Assembly: GCA_003223935.1 (NCBI GenBank) | Contig: QHXQ01000035.1 | Coordinates: 1-61,762, forward strand | Reading direction: 5' to 3' | Length of the DNA: 61,762 nucleotides | Source: Acidobacteriota bacterium | Lineage (GTDB): Bacteria > Acidobacteriota > Blastocatellia > Pyrinomonadales > Pyrinomonadaceae | Shown here: in pieces, positions 46,380-55,792 of the stretch | Layout of the letters: each line of letters opens with the position of its first letter | Position numbering within the stretch: the first letter of the stretch is position 1 | Notes under the pieces: generated by a model | Told to the model about the DNA's origin: nothing | Database searches by the model: none | Seen by the model: only the letters and a program-made list of their open reading frames with translations | Made by a program: the position numbers and the translations under genes

Positions 46380-46907
46380 ATGTCCGGGGCACACACAATT
46401 ATCAGCAGCGCTCTGCTCATCCCGCTCGCCGTCGTCATCACCTATTTCGACGGCCGCTTTCGTCGTATTCCAAACGCTTTTGTCCTCGCCACTTTAATCA
46501 GCGGTCTCGCCATCAACACGATCACCAATGGTTGGACGGGGCTGCTCATGAGTCTCGGCGGTTGCGCGCTCGCCTTCGTCTTGATGTTCGTGCTGCACAT
46601 CTTCGGCGCGATGGGCGCGGGCGACGTGAAACTGTTCGCCGCCATCGGTTCAGTCATCGGCGCGCCGCTCGTGCTGCCGACATTCCTAGTGGTCGTGCTG
46701 ACGGGCGGACTGCTCGCCATCTTCACGATGATCCGCGCGGGCGCGGTGCGTGCGACGCTCTTGCGCGTGGCGCAGATTTTCATGGGGCTGCTGCCCGGTT
46801 GGGAGATGCCGCGCTTTGCCGTGCCGCAAGAACGACGGCACACGATCCCCTACGGCGTGGCGATCACGTTCGGCAGTTTGATCTCACTGATGCTCTTCCG
46901 CGCATGA
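46380..46907 (+). CDS. cpaA: Prepilin peptidase CpaA/TadV (A24)
   Basis: 175 residues, about six membrane helices. Aspartic protease that matures Flp pilin: the first catalytic Asp in YFDGRFRRIPN (about 23) and the second in GAMGAGDVKL (about 82, GxGD motif). Lacks the N-terminal methylase domain of PilD, as expected for TadV. No clear Shine-Dalgarno. Confidence 0.93.
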   Translation: MSGAHTIISSALLIPLAVVITYFDGRFRRIPNAFVLATLISGLAINTITNGWTGLLMSLGGCALAFVLMFVLHIFGAMGAGDVKLFAAIGSVIGAPLVLPTFLVVVLTGGLLAIFTMIRAGAVRATLLRVAQIFMGLLPGWEMPRFAVPQERRHTIPYGVAITFGSLISLMLFRA

Positions 46908-46992
46908 CGTGCGCGTCGAAGCATCGCACGCGCGCCCCGCGACCTCGCCACGATGAGCGCGCCAGACCCGATTCGCAAACGGAGAATTGAAT

Positions 46993-47898
46993 ATGCGAAA
47001 CAAACGTCTAGTTGTAGTGCTTGCCGGCGCGGTCGTCTTCGGTTTGGTGGCCGCCGTCTCTGTGAGTCGTTATCTGTCGAGCGCGCAGGCGTACACGAAG
47101 AATTTAAATAACGTCGTGGTGGCGAAGGTGGACATCCCGGCGGGCACGAAAGTGGTCGCCGAACAACTTGAGACCGTCCAGTTCCCAAGCAACGCGCTAC
47201 CCAACGGCGTCTTCGAGATGCCGGACAAACTCGTGGGGCGCGTCGCCATCGTGCAGATCGCCGCGCGCGAGCCGGTCACGGATTTTAAACTCGCGCCCGA
47301 AGGTTCGGCCGGCGGCCTCTCCGCCGTTATCCCCGAAGGTTATCGTGCGATGACCGTGAAGGTTGACGACGTGGTGGGCGTCTCCGGTTTCATCATGCCG
47401 GGCGCGCTCGTTGATGTCGTCGTGGTGATCAACCCGACCGAGCAGCAACAGAATCCGATCTCGAAGATCGTCTTGCAAAACATCAAGGTGCTCGCCAACG
47501 GGCAGAACATTGATCGCCCGAAGAACGACCGCGAGCCTGAGAGCGTCAAAGCCGTCACGCTGCAAGTCACGCCGGATCAGGCCGAGAAACTCGCGCTCGC
47601 CTCAACCGAAGGCAAGCTGCAACTCGTCATGCGCAACTCGACCGATCAAGACGACGAGAAGACGCAGGGCGTGGACAAGCGCACGCTTCTCGGCGGCGAG
47701 CACGCCGGCCTTGTACCCGATCCCGGCTCGATGAAGAGCGAACAACCGAAACCGCCCATGCCCGTCGTCCGCGCTGCGCCGCGCATCGCGCCGCCCGTGC
47801 GCGAGGTCGTGAAGCCCGCGCCGCAAGCTGCGCCGCCGCCCCGCGCCTCCGTCGAAGTGATCGAAGGAGCGAAGAAGCGGAACGTGGATTTCCCGTAA
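46993..47898 (+). CDS. cpaB: Flp pilus assembly protein CpaB/RcpC
   Basis: 301 residues from ATG 46993 (GGAG eight bases upstream). N-terminal membrane anchor (LVVVLAGAVVFGLVAAVSV), SAF-like domain (about 38-105: VVVAKVDIPAGTKVVAEQLE), then the CpaB core with YRAMTVKVDDVVGVSGFIMPGALVD. The Pro-rich tail (about 245-290) may span peptidoglycan. Periplasmic partner of the secretin. Confidence 0.93.
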   Translation: MRNKRLVVVLAGAVVFGLVAAVSVSRYLSSAQAYTKNLNNVVVAKVDIPAGTKVVAEQLETVQFPSNALPNGVFEMPDKLVGRVAIVQIAAREPVTDFKLAPEGSAGGLSAVIPEGYRAMTVKVDDVVGVSGFIMPGALVDVVVVINPTEQQQNPISKIVLQNIKVLANGQNIDRPKNDREPESVKAVTLQVTPDQAEKLALASTEGKLQLVMRNSTDQDDEKTQGVDKRTLLGGEHAGLVPDPGSMKSEQPKPPMPVVRAAPRIAPPVREVVKPAPQAAPPPRASVEVIEGAKKRNVDFP

Positions 47899-47901
47899 GG
47901 A

Positions 47902-47999
47902 AGCTGTCAGCAGTCAGCCATCAGCTATCAGCCAAAGCGTGCTGAGCTTGAGCGTCGGCTGCTGACTACGAATAGCTGAAAGCTGATTGCTGATAGCTA
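47902..47999. repeat. Heptamer element l (cpaB-cpaC)
   Basis: Units GTCAGCA/ATCAGCT/ATCAGCC. AGCTATCAGC (47922-47931 region) pairs with GCTGATAGCT (47989-47998); CAGCAG near the left end pairs with CTGCTG near 47960. Shares a 25-bp block with element n. Confidence 0.75.
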
Positions 48000-48013
48000 A
48001 CAAGGAGAACATC

Positions 48014-49663
48014 ATGCTGACCCGTCGCCTAATCCCACTGTTCGTCGCGTTGCTCGCTTGCGCCGCGATGATGTTTGCTGCGCCTGCGGGCGCGCATGCG
48101 CAGGACGTGTCCGTGCGCGCGTCGTTTGTGAACGCGCCGAAAGAGCCGATTGCCATTAACGTGCTCGTCGGCCAATCGCGCGTGATCAATTTCGATAAGC
48201 CCATCGGCCGTTTCTCGGTCTCGAATCCTGATGTCGCTGAAGCGGTGCTCGTCGCGCCCGATCAGGTGCTCGTCAACGGCAAAGCGTTCGGGCAGGTCAA
48301 CTTCATCGCGTGGGAGAAGGAGAAGGGGCAGTTCGTCGTCTTCGACGTGTTCGTCCGCGCGAACCTCTCTTTGATTGATTCGCAGATTCACGCGCTCTTT
48401 CCAAAAGACGACATCCGTCTGAGTCAAGCGAACGGCTCAGTCGTCATGTCGGGCAGTGTGGCCAACCCTGTGACCGCGACGCAGGCCGAGCAGGTTGTGA
48501 AAGCGGCCGGCTTCCAGACTGTCAACCTGCTCACGTCGCCGGTGAAGGGCATGACGCAGGTGCAACTGCAAGTGCGCGTCGCTGAAGTTAGTCGCAATCG
48601 CGCGAAAGACTTGGGCACCTCCTACGCTTATCAGGGCGCGCCGGGCACGGGCGGTTACGTCAACGGCGGCACGGGGCCGAGCGAACTTGGCTTTCCGAAA
48701 GTCAATCCGAGCGGCTCACTCGGCGGCGGCGTCCTCGGTGGCGCGCTGACCGGTTCAGCCTTGAACCTGCTGATCATGGGCGGCAACTCGATGGGCATGC
48801 TGCGCGCGTTGCAGACGCAGGGCGCGGTGCGCGAGTTGGCCGAACCGAACTTGATCGCGATGGACGGGCAAGAGGCCAGCTTCCTCGCAGGCGGCGAGTT
48901 TCCGATCCCCGTCGTGCAGTCGGACGGCAGCCGCACGTCCGTCACGATCATCTTCAAAGAGTATGGCGTGCGCATGAACTTCAAGCCGACGATCATTGAT
49001 GAAGACCACATCCGGCTTGAGCTATCGCCCGAAGTTTCGACGATTGATTTCTCAAACGGCGTCAAGTTCGACGGGTTTGTGATTCCGGGTTTGAACACGC
49101 GCCGCGCGCACACGAGCGTTGAACTGCGCGATGGTCAAAGTTTCGCACTCGCCGGTTTGATGGACAACCGCGAGATCAAATCGCTGTCGCAAGTGCCTGT
49201 GCTCAGTCAAGTGCCGATCCTCGGCAATCTGTTCAAGTCGAAGTCGTTCCAGAAGCAGGAGACCGAGTTGATGTTCATCGTCACGGCGCAACTGGTGAAG
49301 CCTGTCAACCCGGACGACCTGCCGACGATGCGCGGCATTGACGGCCTCAAGAGCGGCTCGCCGCTCGGCGTCGAACCCAAAGGCGAAGGCATTAAGGGCG
49401 CAAGCGGCTACTCGACCGGCAGCACCGGCGCGGCCCAACCGCAGCCGAACGCTGCACCCAAGAGCGACGCAACGAACGGCAACGCGACCACTACAACAAC
49501 CACGACAACAACGACCAGCGACCCGAAGACCGAAAGCGGCGCGCATGCGACGATCAGCACGAACGCTCAGCCTGCTCAACCCGCAACACAGCCCGCGTCG
49601 CTGCCGACCTCGCAACACACGGCGCAGCTTGCGTTGTTCACGTTGTCGCCGCCGAAGCAGTGA
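48014..49663 (+). CDS. cpaC: Tad pilus secretin CpaC/RcpA
   Basis: 549 residues from ATG 48014 (AGGAG before it). Signal peptide about 1-30 (LACAAMMFAAPAGAHAQ). N-terminal pilus/BON domains (VGQSRVINFDKPIGRFSVSNPDVAEA), then the type II/III secretin core ending VPVLSQVPILGNLFKSKSFQ. Forms the outer-membrane channel for the pilus. After the core there is a long low-complexity tail (about 445-549) with ten consecutive Thr and many Gln/Pro; this is not part of the usual fold. Confidence 0.94.
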   Translation: MLTRRLIPLFVALLACAAMMFAAPAGAHAQDVSVRASFVNAPKEPIAINVLVGQSRVINFDKPIGRFSVSNPDVAEAVLVAPDQVLVNGKAFGQVNFIAWEKEKGQFVVFDVFVRANLSLIDSQIHALFPKDDIRLSQANGSVVMSGSVANPVTATQAEQVVKAAGFQTVNLLTSPVKGMTQVQLQVRVAEVSRNRAKDLGTSYAYQGAPGTGGYVNGGTGPSELGFPKVNPSGSLGGGVLGGALTGSALNLLIMGGNSMGMLRALQTQGAVRELAEPNLIAMDGQEASFLAGGEFPIPVVQSDGSRTSVTIIFKEYGVRMNFKPTIIDEDHIRLELSPEVSTIDFSNGVKFDGFVIPGLNTRRAHTSVELRDGQSFALAGLMDNREIKSLSQVPVLSQVPILGNLFKSKSFQKQETELMFIVTAQLVKPVNPDDLPTMRGIDGLKSGSPLGVEPKGEGIKGASGYSTGSTGAAQPQPNAAPKSDATNGNATTTTTTTTTTSDPKTESGAHATISTNAQPAQPATQPASLPTSQHTAQLALFTLSPPKQ

Positions 49664-49773
49664 GCGCGCATGTCTGAGTTAATGCGGGCAGATGGTTGAG
49701 CACCACTGCCCGCCGTAACGCCCCCGCGAACCTGACCGATTGTCATTTACAAGTGTGAAAGGAGAGCGGAAAG

Positions 49774-50943
49774 ATGAAGCCAACAGGTCGTCAAGCAACA
49801 ATCAATCAGCGTCGCCGTGAGCGCGGTTCGGTGCTCGCCATCAGCGCCCTCGGCATGCTCGCCTTTCTCCTCGCGACGGGGCTGTGCGTGGACATCAGCC
49901 ATTTCTATCTCGTCAAGTCGGAATTGCAGAACGCGGCCGATGCTGCCGCGCTCGCAGGCGCGTCCGCTTTGAACCAACACGCGAGCGGCATCACCAAAGC
50001 GCGCGACCGCGCCATCACGGCGATGAACAACTATGAGTTCAATCAAACGCCGCTCATGCTGACAGCTAGCAACGTCCGCTACGCCGTCAACCTCTCAGAC
50101 TTCGACGGCCCAACGGGCGGCATGGACGAGGCGAGCGCGCAAGCCTCGCCGACCAACATACGCTTCGTCAAAGTCGCGACGCCGCCCGCGCCGGTCAACG
50201 TCTTCTTCGCCTCTGCGCTGAACGGCTTCGGCAACTCGCGCAACTTGCAGGCGAGCGCAGTCGCCGGTCGCTCCGTCAACATCAACACCTTCTGCGACTG
50301 GATTCCGCTGACCGTTATTCTCGACGATGCCGACTCGATCCTACAACCGGGTCAGGTCTATACCATCCGCTCCGACTCCGGCAGCTTCGTCAGTCCCGGC
50401 AACTATCACATCCTCGCCGTTGATGGCTCAGGCGGATCGGATGTGGAGACGGGCGCGGGCGGCGGCGTGCATCTCTGCAAAGAGCCGGGCGATACTTATC
50501 CGATTGATACCAAGCCCGGTCTCACCGCCGGTAAGGTACGCACAGGGATCAACTCGCGCTTCGACGATTACGGCGGCAGCCAACTCGACCCGGCGCTCTA
50601 TCCGCCCGATACGAACGTCAAACAGAACGTCACCTACGCCGACTACAGCGCGGCCACTGCGGGCGACTCCAGCCACTATCAAGCGCCGACGCATGCGGGC
50701 GTGGCCAATCGTCGCCTCGTCATCATTCCGCTCGTCAAGCAGAGCGAGTTCGATCAAGGGCGTGGCGTTGTCCGCTTCACGCGCTTCGGTCTCTTCTTCC
50801 TGCGCACGGAGGTGAGCAATGGATCGGGCGGCGACTTCCAAGCCGAGTACGTGTCGGAGACGCTCGTCGTCGGTAGCGGCGGCTATGATCCGAACGGCAC
50901 GAACGCCAGTATGCAGATGACGATCCCCGTGCTCTACAAGTGA
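49774..50943 (+). CDS. TadG-like pilus assembly protein (TadE/G-like)
   Basis: 389 residues. N-terminal RRRERGSVLAISALGMLAFLLATG is a prepilin-like helix, followed by QNAADAAALAGASAL, the hallmark of the TadE/G-like family. No VWA MIDAS motif, so it is shorter than Caulobacter CpaO/TadG. The remainder is a beta-rich outer domain. Likely a minor pseudopilin or anchor. Confidence 0.88.
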   Translation: MKPTGRQATINQRRRERGSVLAISALGMLAFLLATGLCVDISHFYLVKSELQNAADAAALAGASALNQHASGITKARDRAITAMNNYEFNQTPLMLTASNVRYAVNLSDFDGPTGGMDEASAQASPTNIRFVKVATPPAPVNVFFASALNGFGNSRNLQASAVAGRSVNINTFCDWIPLTVILDDADSILQPGQVYTIRSDSGSFVSPGNYHILAVDGSGGSDVETGAGGGVHLCKEPGDTYPIDTKPGLTAGKVRTGINSRFDDYGGSQLDPALYPPDTNVKQNVTYADYSAATAGDSSHYQAPTHAGVANRRLVIIPLVKQSEFDQGRGVVRFTRFGLFFLRTEVSNGSGGDFQAEYVSETLVVGSGGYDPNGTNASMQMTIPVLYK

Positions 50944-50958
50944 GGAGAGAACACGACG

Positions 50959-51435
50959 ATGTTGGCCGAGACGTTCATCTTGCGACTGACTCGCTTCGCC
51001 CGCCAAGAGCGCGGCACACAACTCGTCGAGTTGGCGCTTGTGTTGCCCGTGATGCTCATGCTCTTTGCCAGCATCGCCGAGTTCGGCAACTTCTTCTACA
51101 CCTATACGACGCTCGATAAGGCCACGCGCAGCGGCGCGCGCTACCTTGTGAGCAAGCCCTACAACGCGATGCAACAAGCGAATGCCGCGAGCCTCGTCGT
51201 CTATGGCGACGCCAACGCCGGTTGCAGTGGCACGCCAATCCTTAACGGGCTGACGTGCAGCAACGTGAGCGTCACCGGCATCGGCGGCTCGGCCGGTTTT
51301 CCCGACCGCGTGAGCGTCCAGATCGTCAACTTCCAGTATCAACCGCTCTTCGATCTCGGCCGGCTGACGCACAACGCCATCTCGCTCAACGTCAACGTCA
51401 GTCCGAGCACGACGATGCACTATCTGCTGTTCTAA
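50959..51435 (+). CDS. TadE family pseudopilin (first copy)
   Basis: 158 residues. ERGTQLVELALVLPVMLMLFASIAEF is the TadE helix with the conserved Glu; DKATRSGARYL follows. GAGGAG is upstream, 15 bp after the TadG-like gene. TadE and TadF are prepilin-like proteins processed by TadV and needed for pilus assembly. Confidence 0.9.
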   Translation: MLAETFILRLTRFARQERGTQLVELALVLPVMLMLFASIAEFGNFFYTYTTLDKATRSGARYLVSKPYNAMQQANAASLVVYGDANAGCSGTPILNGLTCSNVSVTGIGGSAGFPDRVSVQIVNFQYQPLFDLGRLTHNAISLNVNVSPSTTMHYLLF

Positions 51436-51450
51436 ACAGGCAAAGCAAAG

Positions 51451-51930
51451 ATGAGACTCCAGCGCATAAAAAAGAGGACGACAGGCGGCACCCGCCGGCA
51501 TGAGCGCGAACGCGGCGCAGCGCTCGTGGAGTTCGCCATCGGCGCGACGATCTTTCTAACGGTGCTCTTCGCCATCATTGAGTTCGGCCTGTTGCTCTGG
51601 ACACACAACGCGCTGACGGACGCCGCCCGGCGCGGCGCGCGTTACGCCGTCACACACCCGCAGAGTCAACTCGCCGATGTGCAGAACGTAGTCGTCTATG
51701 GCGATCCAGCGCCGGCCGCGAACACCACGCCCGTCGTCAACGGCCTGACGACAGATCAAGTGAGCGTCGTTTACACAGGCTTCGGTCTTAGTGCGGGGCG
51801 TGCCACGGTGAGCATACAGAACTACAACTACAACTTCGTCGTGCCGTTGCTCGGCGTGCGTGTGCCGATGCCGAGTTACCAGACCACTCTGACCGGCGAG
51901 AGCGCGGGCTTAACACCGCCGGCACTCTGA
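51451..51930 (+). CDS. TadE family pseudopilin (second copy)
   Basis: 159 residues. ERGAALVEFAIGATIFLTVLFAIIEFG, then LTDAARRGARYAV. Parallel to the first copy, including the VVYGD and PILNGL/PVVNGL segments, so the pair arose by tandem duplication and this copy may take the TadF role. 15 bp after the first copy. Confidence 0.9.
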   Translation: MRLQRIKKRTTGGTRRHERERGAALVEFAIGATIFLTVLFAIIEFGLLLWTHNALTDAARRGARYAVTHPQSQLADVQNVVVYGDPAPAANTTPVVNGLTTDQVSVVYTGFGLSAGRATVSIQNYNYNFVVPLLGVRVPMPSYQTTLTGESAGLTPPAL

Positions 51931-51971
51931 CCTTGCGCGAACAAGTTAATTAACATCTAGGGAAACAGCAC

Positions 51972-53225
51972 ATGACTCAAGCACTCACCTTCGTTGTTCT
52001 CAGCACCGGACTCGACAGCTTCCGCGAGTTGCGCGACGCACTCGCCGCCGACGAGCGCACGCGCCTACTTGCGGGCGGCGATGATGTCGAACAACTCCAC
52101 GCGGAGATCACACGCCTGCGCCCCAACGCAGCCATCGTCACGCTGCCTGATGCGAACGCCGAAGCGGCCTTGCGCTACGTCGAACGCTTGAGCGTCGAAT
52201 GTCCGCAGACCGCGATCATCTGCGCCTCGCGTGATGCTTCGCCCGATCTGATCCTGCGCAGTCTGCGTGCGGGCGCGCGCGAGTTCCTGCGGCTTGCGCC
52301 GATCCGCGCGGACGAGTTTCGCACCGTCGTTGATCGCATCGGTGAGTTCCGCGCCGTGCAGCCGGACGTGCCGAAAAAACGTGGGCGCGCCATCGCCGTC
52401 TTTTCGAGCAAAGGCGGCTGCGGCACGTCCTTCATCGCGGCAAACCTCGCGGCGGCCATGAACGCGCCGACCGTGCTTGTTGACTTGAATTTACAGGCCG
52501 GCGACCTCGCGCTCTATCTGGGCATCGAACAGAAATTCTCCATCGCCGATCTGGTCGAGAATCGCGCACGCGCCGACGAATCACTCTTGAAATCTTACGT
52601 CGTGCCGCACACTTCAAACCTTGCGCTTCTCGCCGCGCCGCGCGAAGCCGATGCCGCCGACGACATCGAGCCGGAACACGTCTTTGAAGTGATCGAACTC
52701 TTGCGCCAACACTACGATTACGTCGTCATTGATCCGCAGCACACCTTCGACGCGATCACGCTCGCCGCGCTCGATCAAGTTGACGAAGTGGTGCTCGTCC
52801 TGACGCTCGACATCCCGGCGATTCGCAGCGCCCAACGCACGCTCCAACTCTTCGACCGGCTCGGCTACCCGCGCCACAAGGTGCGCATCGTCGTCAATCG
52901 TTGGTCGAAGCAGATCGAATTGGACGTGCGCCAAGTTGAACGCTTTCTCGGCGAGCGCGTCACCGGCTACGTCCAGAGCGACTACAACACGGCGGTCAAT
53001 TCGATCAACTTGGGTCAACCGCTCGTCACCTCGAACCCCACGTCGCGCCTCGCACAAGAGTTGCGCCAGATCGCCGCGAACTTAACCGGCGCAGCGCCCC
53101 TGCCGCCGCCAACGGAACAACCGCGCGGCTTCCTGCGCTCCGTCTTTCAACGTCGCGCCAGCGCGGACGCGCCCGATGCTCTACCCGGAAGACTCGGCAA
53201 AGAGAAAGCGCCGGCCGCGATCTGA
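51972..53225 (+). CDS. cpaE: CpaE/TadZ-like ParA-family ATPase
   Basis: 417 residues. Receiver-like N-terminal domain (about 1-125) without the phospho-Asp set, then a ParA/MinD ATPase: FSSKGGCGTSFIAANLA is a deviant Walker A with Thr-Ser in place of the second Lys/Thr, common in CpaE; YDYVVIDPQHTFD is Walker B. Localises the Tad machine to the cell pole in Caulobacter and Aggregatibacter. C-terminal 35 residues are Arg/Pro-rich. Confidence 0.92.
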   Translation: MTQALTFVVLSTGLDSFRELRDALAADERTRLLAGGDDVEQLHAEITRLRPNAAIVTLPDANAEAALRYVERLSVECPQTAIICASRDASPDLILRSLRAGAREFLRLAPIRADEFRTVVDRIGEFRAVQPDVPKKRGRAIAVFSSKGGCGTSFIAANLAAAMNAPTVLVDLNLQAGDLALYLGIEQKFSIADLVENRARADESLLKSYVVPHTSNLALLAAPREADAADDIEPEHVFEVIELLRQHYDYVVIDPQHTFDAITLAALDQVDEVVLVLTLDIPAIRSAQRTLQLFDRLGYPRHKVRIVVNRWSKQIELDVRQVERFLGERVTGYVQSDYNTAVNSINLGQPLVTSNPTSRLAQELRQIAANLTGAAPLPPPTEQPRGFLRSVFQRRASADAPDALPGRLGKEKAPAAI

Positions 53226-53234
53226 GCGATTGAG

Positions 53235-53269
53235 TCTGAAATCTCAAATTTGAAATCTGAGATCACAAA
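53235..53269. repeat. Heptamer repeat m (cpaE-cpaF)
   Basis: Five consecutive 7-bp units: TCTGAAA, TCTCAAA, TTTGAAA, TCTGAGA, TCACAAA. ATCTCA (53241-53246) pairs with TGAGAT (53258-53263). The weakest hairpin of the set. Confidence 0.7.
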
Positions 53270-53281
53270 TAGCGAGCCATC

Positions 53282-54643
53282 ATGTCACTACGCGAAAGAC
53301 TAATTCGAGAAACTAACCCGGCGGTCGTGGGCACGACCGGCGCGCGCGCCAACGCGAACGGCGACGAAGCAGCGGCGATCGGGCAACGCTCGTTTCAAGA
53401 GATGAAGTCGCGCCTGCATCGCGCGATCATCAACCGGATGGATTTGACGAAGCTCGGCCAGCTTGAGCCGGAGCAGTTGAAGGCCGAAGTCTCGCGCCTC
53501 GCCGAAGGTTTAATCGCAGTCGAGAACGCGCCACTCTCGGCGAATGAACGCGAGCGTTTGGTTGAAGAGGTGCGCCACGAGTTGTTCGGCTTAGGCCCGC
53601 TTGAGCCGCTCTTGGCCGATCCAACCATCTCCGACATTCTCGTCAACGCGCCGCAGAACATCTACATCGAACGGCGCGGCAAGTTGGAGCGCACCGATGT
53701 CGCCTTCAAAGACGACGAGCACCTGATGCGCGTCATCGAACGCATCGTCTCTTCGGTCGGTCGGCGCATAGACGAATCATCCCCGATGGTGGACGCGCGC
53801 CTTGCCGACGGCTCGCGCGTCAACGCCATCATCCCGCCGCTCGCTCTGGACGGCCCCGTGCTCTCGATTCGTCGCTTCGGCTCCGATCCGTTGCGCATGA
53901 ATAAACTGATCGAACTCGGCGCGATCACAAAAGAGATCGCAGAGATGTTCGAGATGTGCGTGCGTGCGCGGCTGAACGTGCTCATCTCCGGCGGCACGGG
54001 CGCGGGCAAGACGACGCTGCTCAATGCGCTTTCGGCTTACATTCCCGAAGACGAGCGCATCGTCACGATTGAAGACTCAGCCGAGCTTCAATTGCAACAA
54101 CCACATGTTGTGCGGCTTGAGACGCGCCCGCCCAACATAGAGGGACGCGGCGAAGTCACTCAACGCGATCTAGTGAAGAATGCTTTGCGCATGCGTCCCG
54201 ACCGTATCGTCATCGGCGAGGTGCGCGGCGGCGAAGCGATTGACATGTTGCAAGCGATGAACACGGGCCATGATGGCTCATTGACGACCGTGCACGCCAA
54301 CACGCCGCGCGATGCGCTCGCACGGCTTGAGACGATGATCCAGATGACCGGCATGCGCCTCTCGGATCGCGCGATGCGGCAACAGATCGCGTCGGCGCTC
54401 AACCTCGTCATTCAAGCCGCGCGGCTCTCCGACGGCACGCGCCGCATCACTTCCATCTCCGAGATCACAGGCATGGAAGGCGAGACGATCACGATGCAAG
54501 AGATTTTCCAGTACGAGCGCAAGGGCGTAGATAAAGACGGGCGTGTCATCGGTCGCTTCCGCCCCACGGGCGTGCGCCCGCGCTTCGCCGAACGCCTGAA
54601 GATGTACGGCATGCAGTTGCCGCGCGTGTTTTTTGAAGACTAG
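53282..54643 (+). CDS. cpaF: Tad secretion ATPase CpaF/TadA
   Basis: 453 residues, full length. Hexameric ATPase powering pilin polymerisation. N-terminal helical part, [19 protein letters not shown], Walker [10 protein letters not shown] (about 237), Asp box [19 protein letters not shown], Walker B-like [16 protein letters not shown], and the His box [18 protein letters not shown]. No Shine-Dalgarno is evident before the ATG. Confidence 0.96.
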   Translation: MSLRERLIRETNPAVVGTTGARANANGDEAAAIGQRSFQEMKSRLHRAIINRMDLTKLGQLEPEQLKAEVSRLAEGLIAVENAPLSANERERLVEEVRHELFGLGPLEPLLADPTISDILVNAPQNIYIERRGKLERTDVAFKDDEHLMRVIERIVSSVGRRIDESSPMVDARLADGSRVNAIIPPLALDGPVLSIRRFGSDPLRMNKLIELGAITKEIAEMFEMCVRARLNVLISGGTGAGKTTLLNALSAYIPEDERIVTIEDSAELQLQQPHVVRLETRPPNIEGRGEVTQRDLVKNALRMRPDRIVIGEVRGGEAIDMLQAMNTGHDGSLTTVHANTPRDALARLETMIQMTGMRLSDRAMRQQIASALNLVIQAARLSDGTRRITSISEITGMEGETITMQEIFQYERKGVDKDGRVIGRFRPTGVRPRFAERLKMYGMQLPRVFFED

Positions 54644-54752
54644 CTGTTAGCGGTCAGCTATCAGCAGTCAGCTAAAGCAGACTGCAAGCCGACGCCTGAT
54701 AGCCGACCGCCACACACAACAAGCTGAAAGCTGATTGCTGATAGCTGAGAGC
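54644..54752. repeat. Heptamer element n (cpaF-tadB)
   Basis: Begins at the cpaF stop. Units GTCAGCT/ATCAGCA/GTTAGCG. GCGGTCAGCTATCAG (54650-54664) pairs with 54696-54710 at 14 of 15. Right end shares AGCTGAAAGCTGATTGC with element l. Confidence 0.82.
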
Positions 54753-54760
54753 TTTTATCC

Positions 54761-55723
54761 ATGATTCCATTTCTCGTTTTCACCTTCTGTCTGTTTCTGA
54801 CGTTCGGCGCGTACTTGTTCGCCACGCGCGGGTCGGAGCAGCGGCGCGTGCGTTTGCAGCAGCGTCTGGCCGAAGCTCTGTTGCACTCGGCGAGCGCCGA
54901 AGATGTTGAGGTGCAACTCGCGCGGCGCGAATTGATGAGCGAGATTCCGTTGATGAATCGCGCGCTGCTGAACGTGCCCATCGCGACGCGGCTCAAGCGG
55001 ATGCTCGATCAAGCCGACCTGCACATCACGGTCACGCGCCTCTTGATGTTCTCGTTGATGGCGGCGATGCTCGCGGGGCTGGCGGCTTCGATGTTGACGC
55101 CCGCAATTATCGTCATCATTAGCGTCGCCCTAATCGCCGCCGCCGTGCCGTTCATACACGTCTGGTGGAAGCGGCGCAAACGGCTCAATCTGTTTCTCGA
55201 ACAACTGCCGGACACGCTTGAGTTGATGAGTCGCGCGCTCTCCGCCGGGCATGCCTTCCCGGAATCGCTCCACATGGTGGCGACCGAGATGCCCGAACCT
55301 GTGGCGACAGAATTTCGCAAGACCTACGAAGAACAGAACCTCGGTCTCTCGCTCAAACTCGCGCTTGAGAACTTGGCGGCCCGTGTGCCGCTCCTTGATC
55401 TCAAGATGTGCATCACGGCGATCATGATCCAGCGCGAGACGGGCGGCAACCTCGCTGAGATTTTAGAGAAGGTCGCCCACACGATCCGCGAACGCTTCCG
55501 CATCCTTGAAGATTTGCGCACGCTGACGACCAGTTCGCGCATGTCCGCGTGGATTCTCTGCGGGCTGCCGATCTTCGTCGCGCTCGCCGTCACCGCGCTC
55601 AACCCCGAATACATGAGCGTGCTCTGGAGCGACCCGCGCGGTCACTACCTAATCGCCGCCGCGCTGCTGCTGCAACTGACCGGCATGGCGATCATTCGGA
55701 AGATTCTGAAGATCAAGATATAG
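54761..55723 (+). CDS. tadB: Tad inner membrane protein TadB
   Basis: 320 residues. Type II secretion F (GspF) fold; platform protein for the ATPase. Membrane helices at the N-terminus, about 90-130 and at the C-terminus; cytoplasmic core has EQLPDTLELMSRALSAGHAFPESL and IMIQRETGGNLAEILEKVAHTIRER, both typical TadB. Start follows element n with no Shine-Dalgarno. Confidence 0.94.
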   Translation: MIPFLVFTFCLFLTFGAYLFATRGSEQRRVRLQQRLAEALLHSASAEDVEVQLARRELMSEIPLMNRALLNVPIATRLKRMLDQADLHITVTRLLMFSLMAAMLAGLAASMLTPAIIVIISVALIAAAVPFIHVWWKRRKRLNLFLEQLPDTLELMSRALSAGHAFPESLHMVATEMPEPVATEFRKTYEEQNLGLSLKLALENLAARVPLLDLKMCITAIMIQRETGGNLAEILEKVAHTIRERFRILEDLRTLTTSSRMSAWILCGLPIFVALAVTALNPEYMSVLWSDPRGHYLIAAALLLQLTGMAIIRKILKIKI

Positions 55724-55792
55724 CAGTTTTCAGTTTTCGGTTTTCAGAGCTGACGACCGAAACCGAAAACTGAAAACCGAAAACTGAAAACC
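55724..55792. repeat. Heptamer hairpin o (tadB-tadC)
   Basis: Units TTTTCAG/TTTTCGG. 55726-55747 pairs perfectly over 22 bp with 55770-55791; loop 22 nt. Starts at the tadB stop and ends one base before the tadC ATG. Confidence 0.92.
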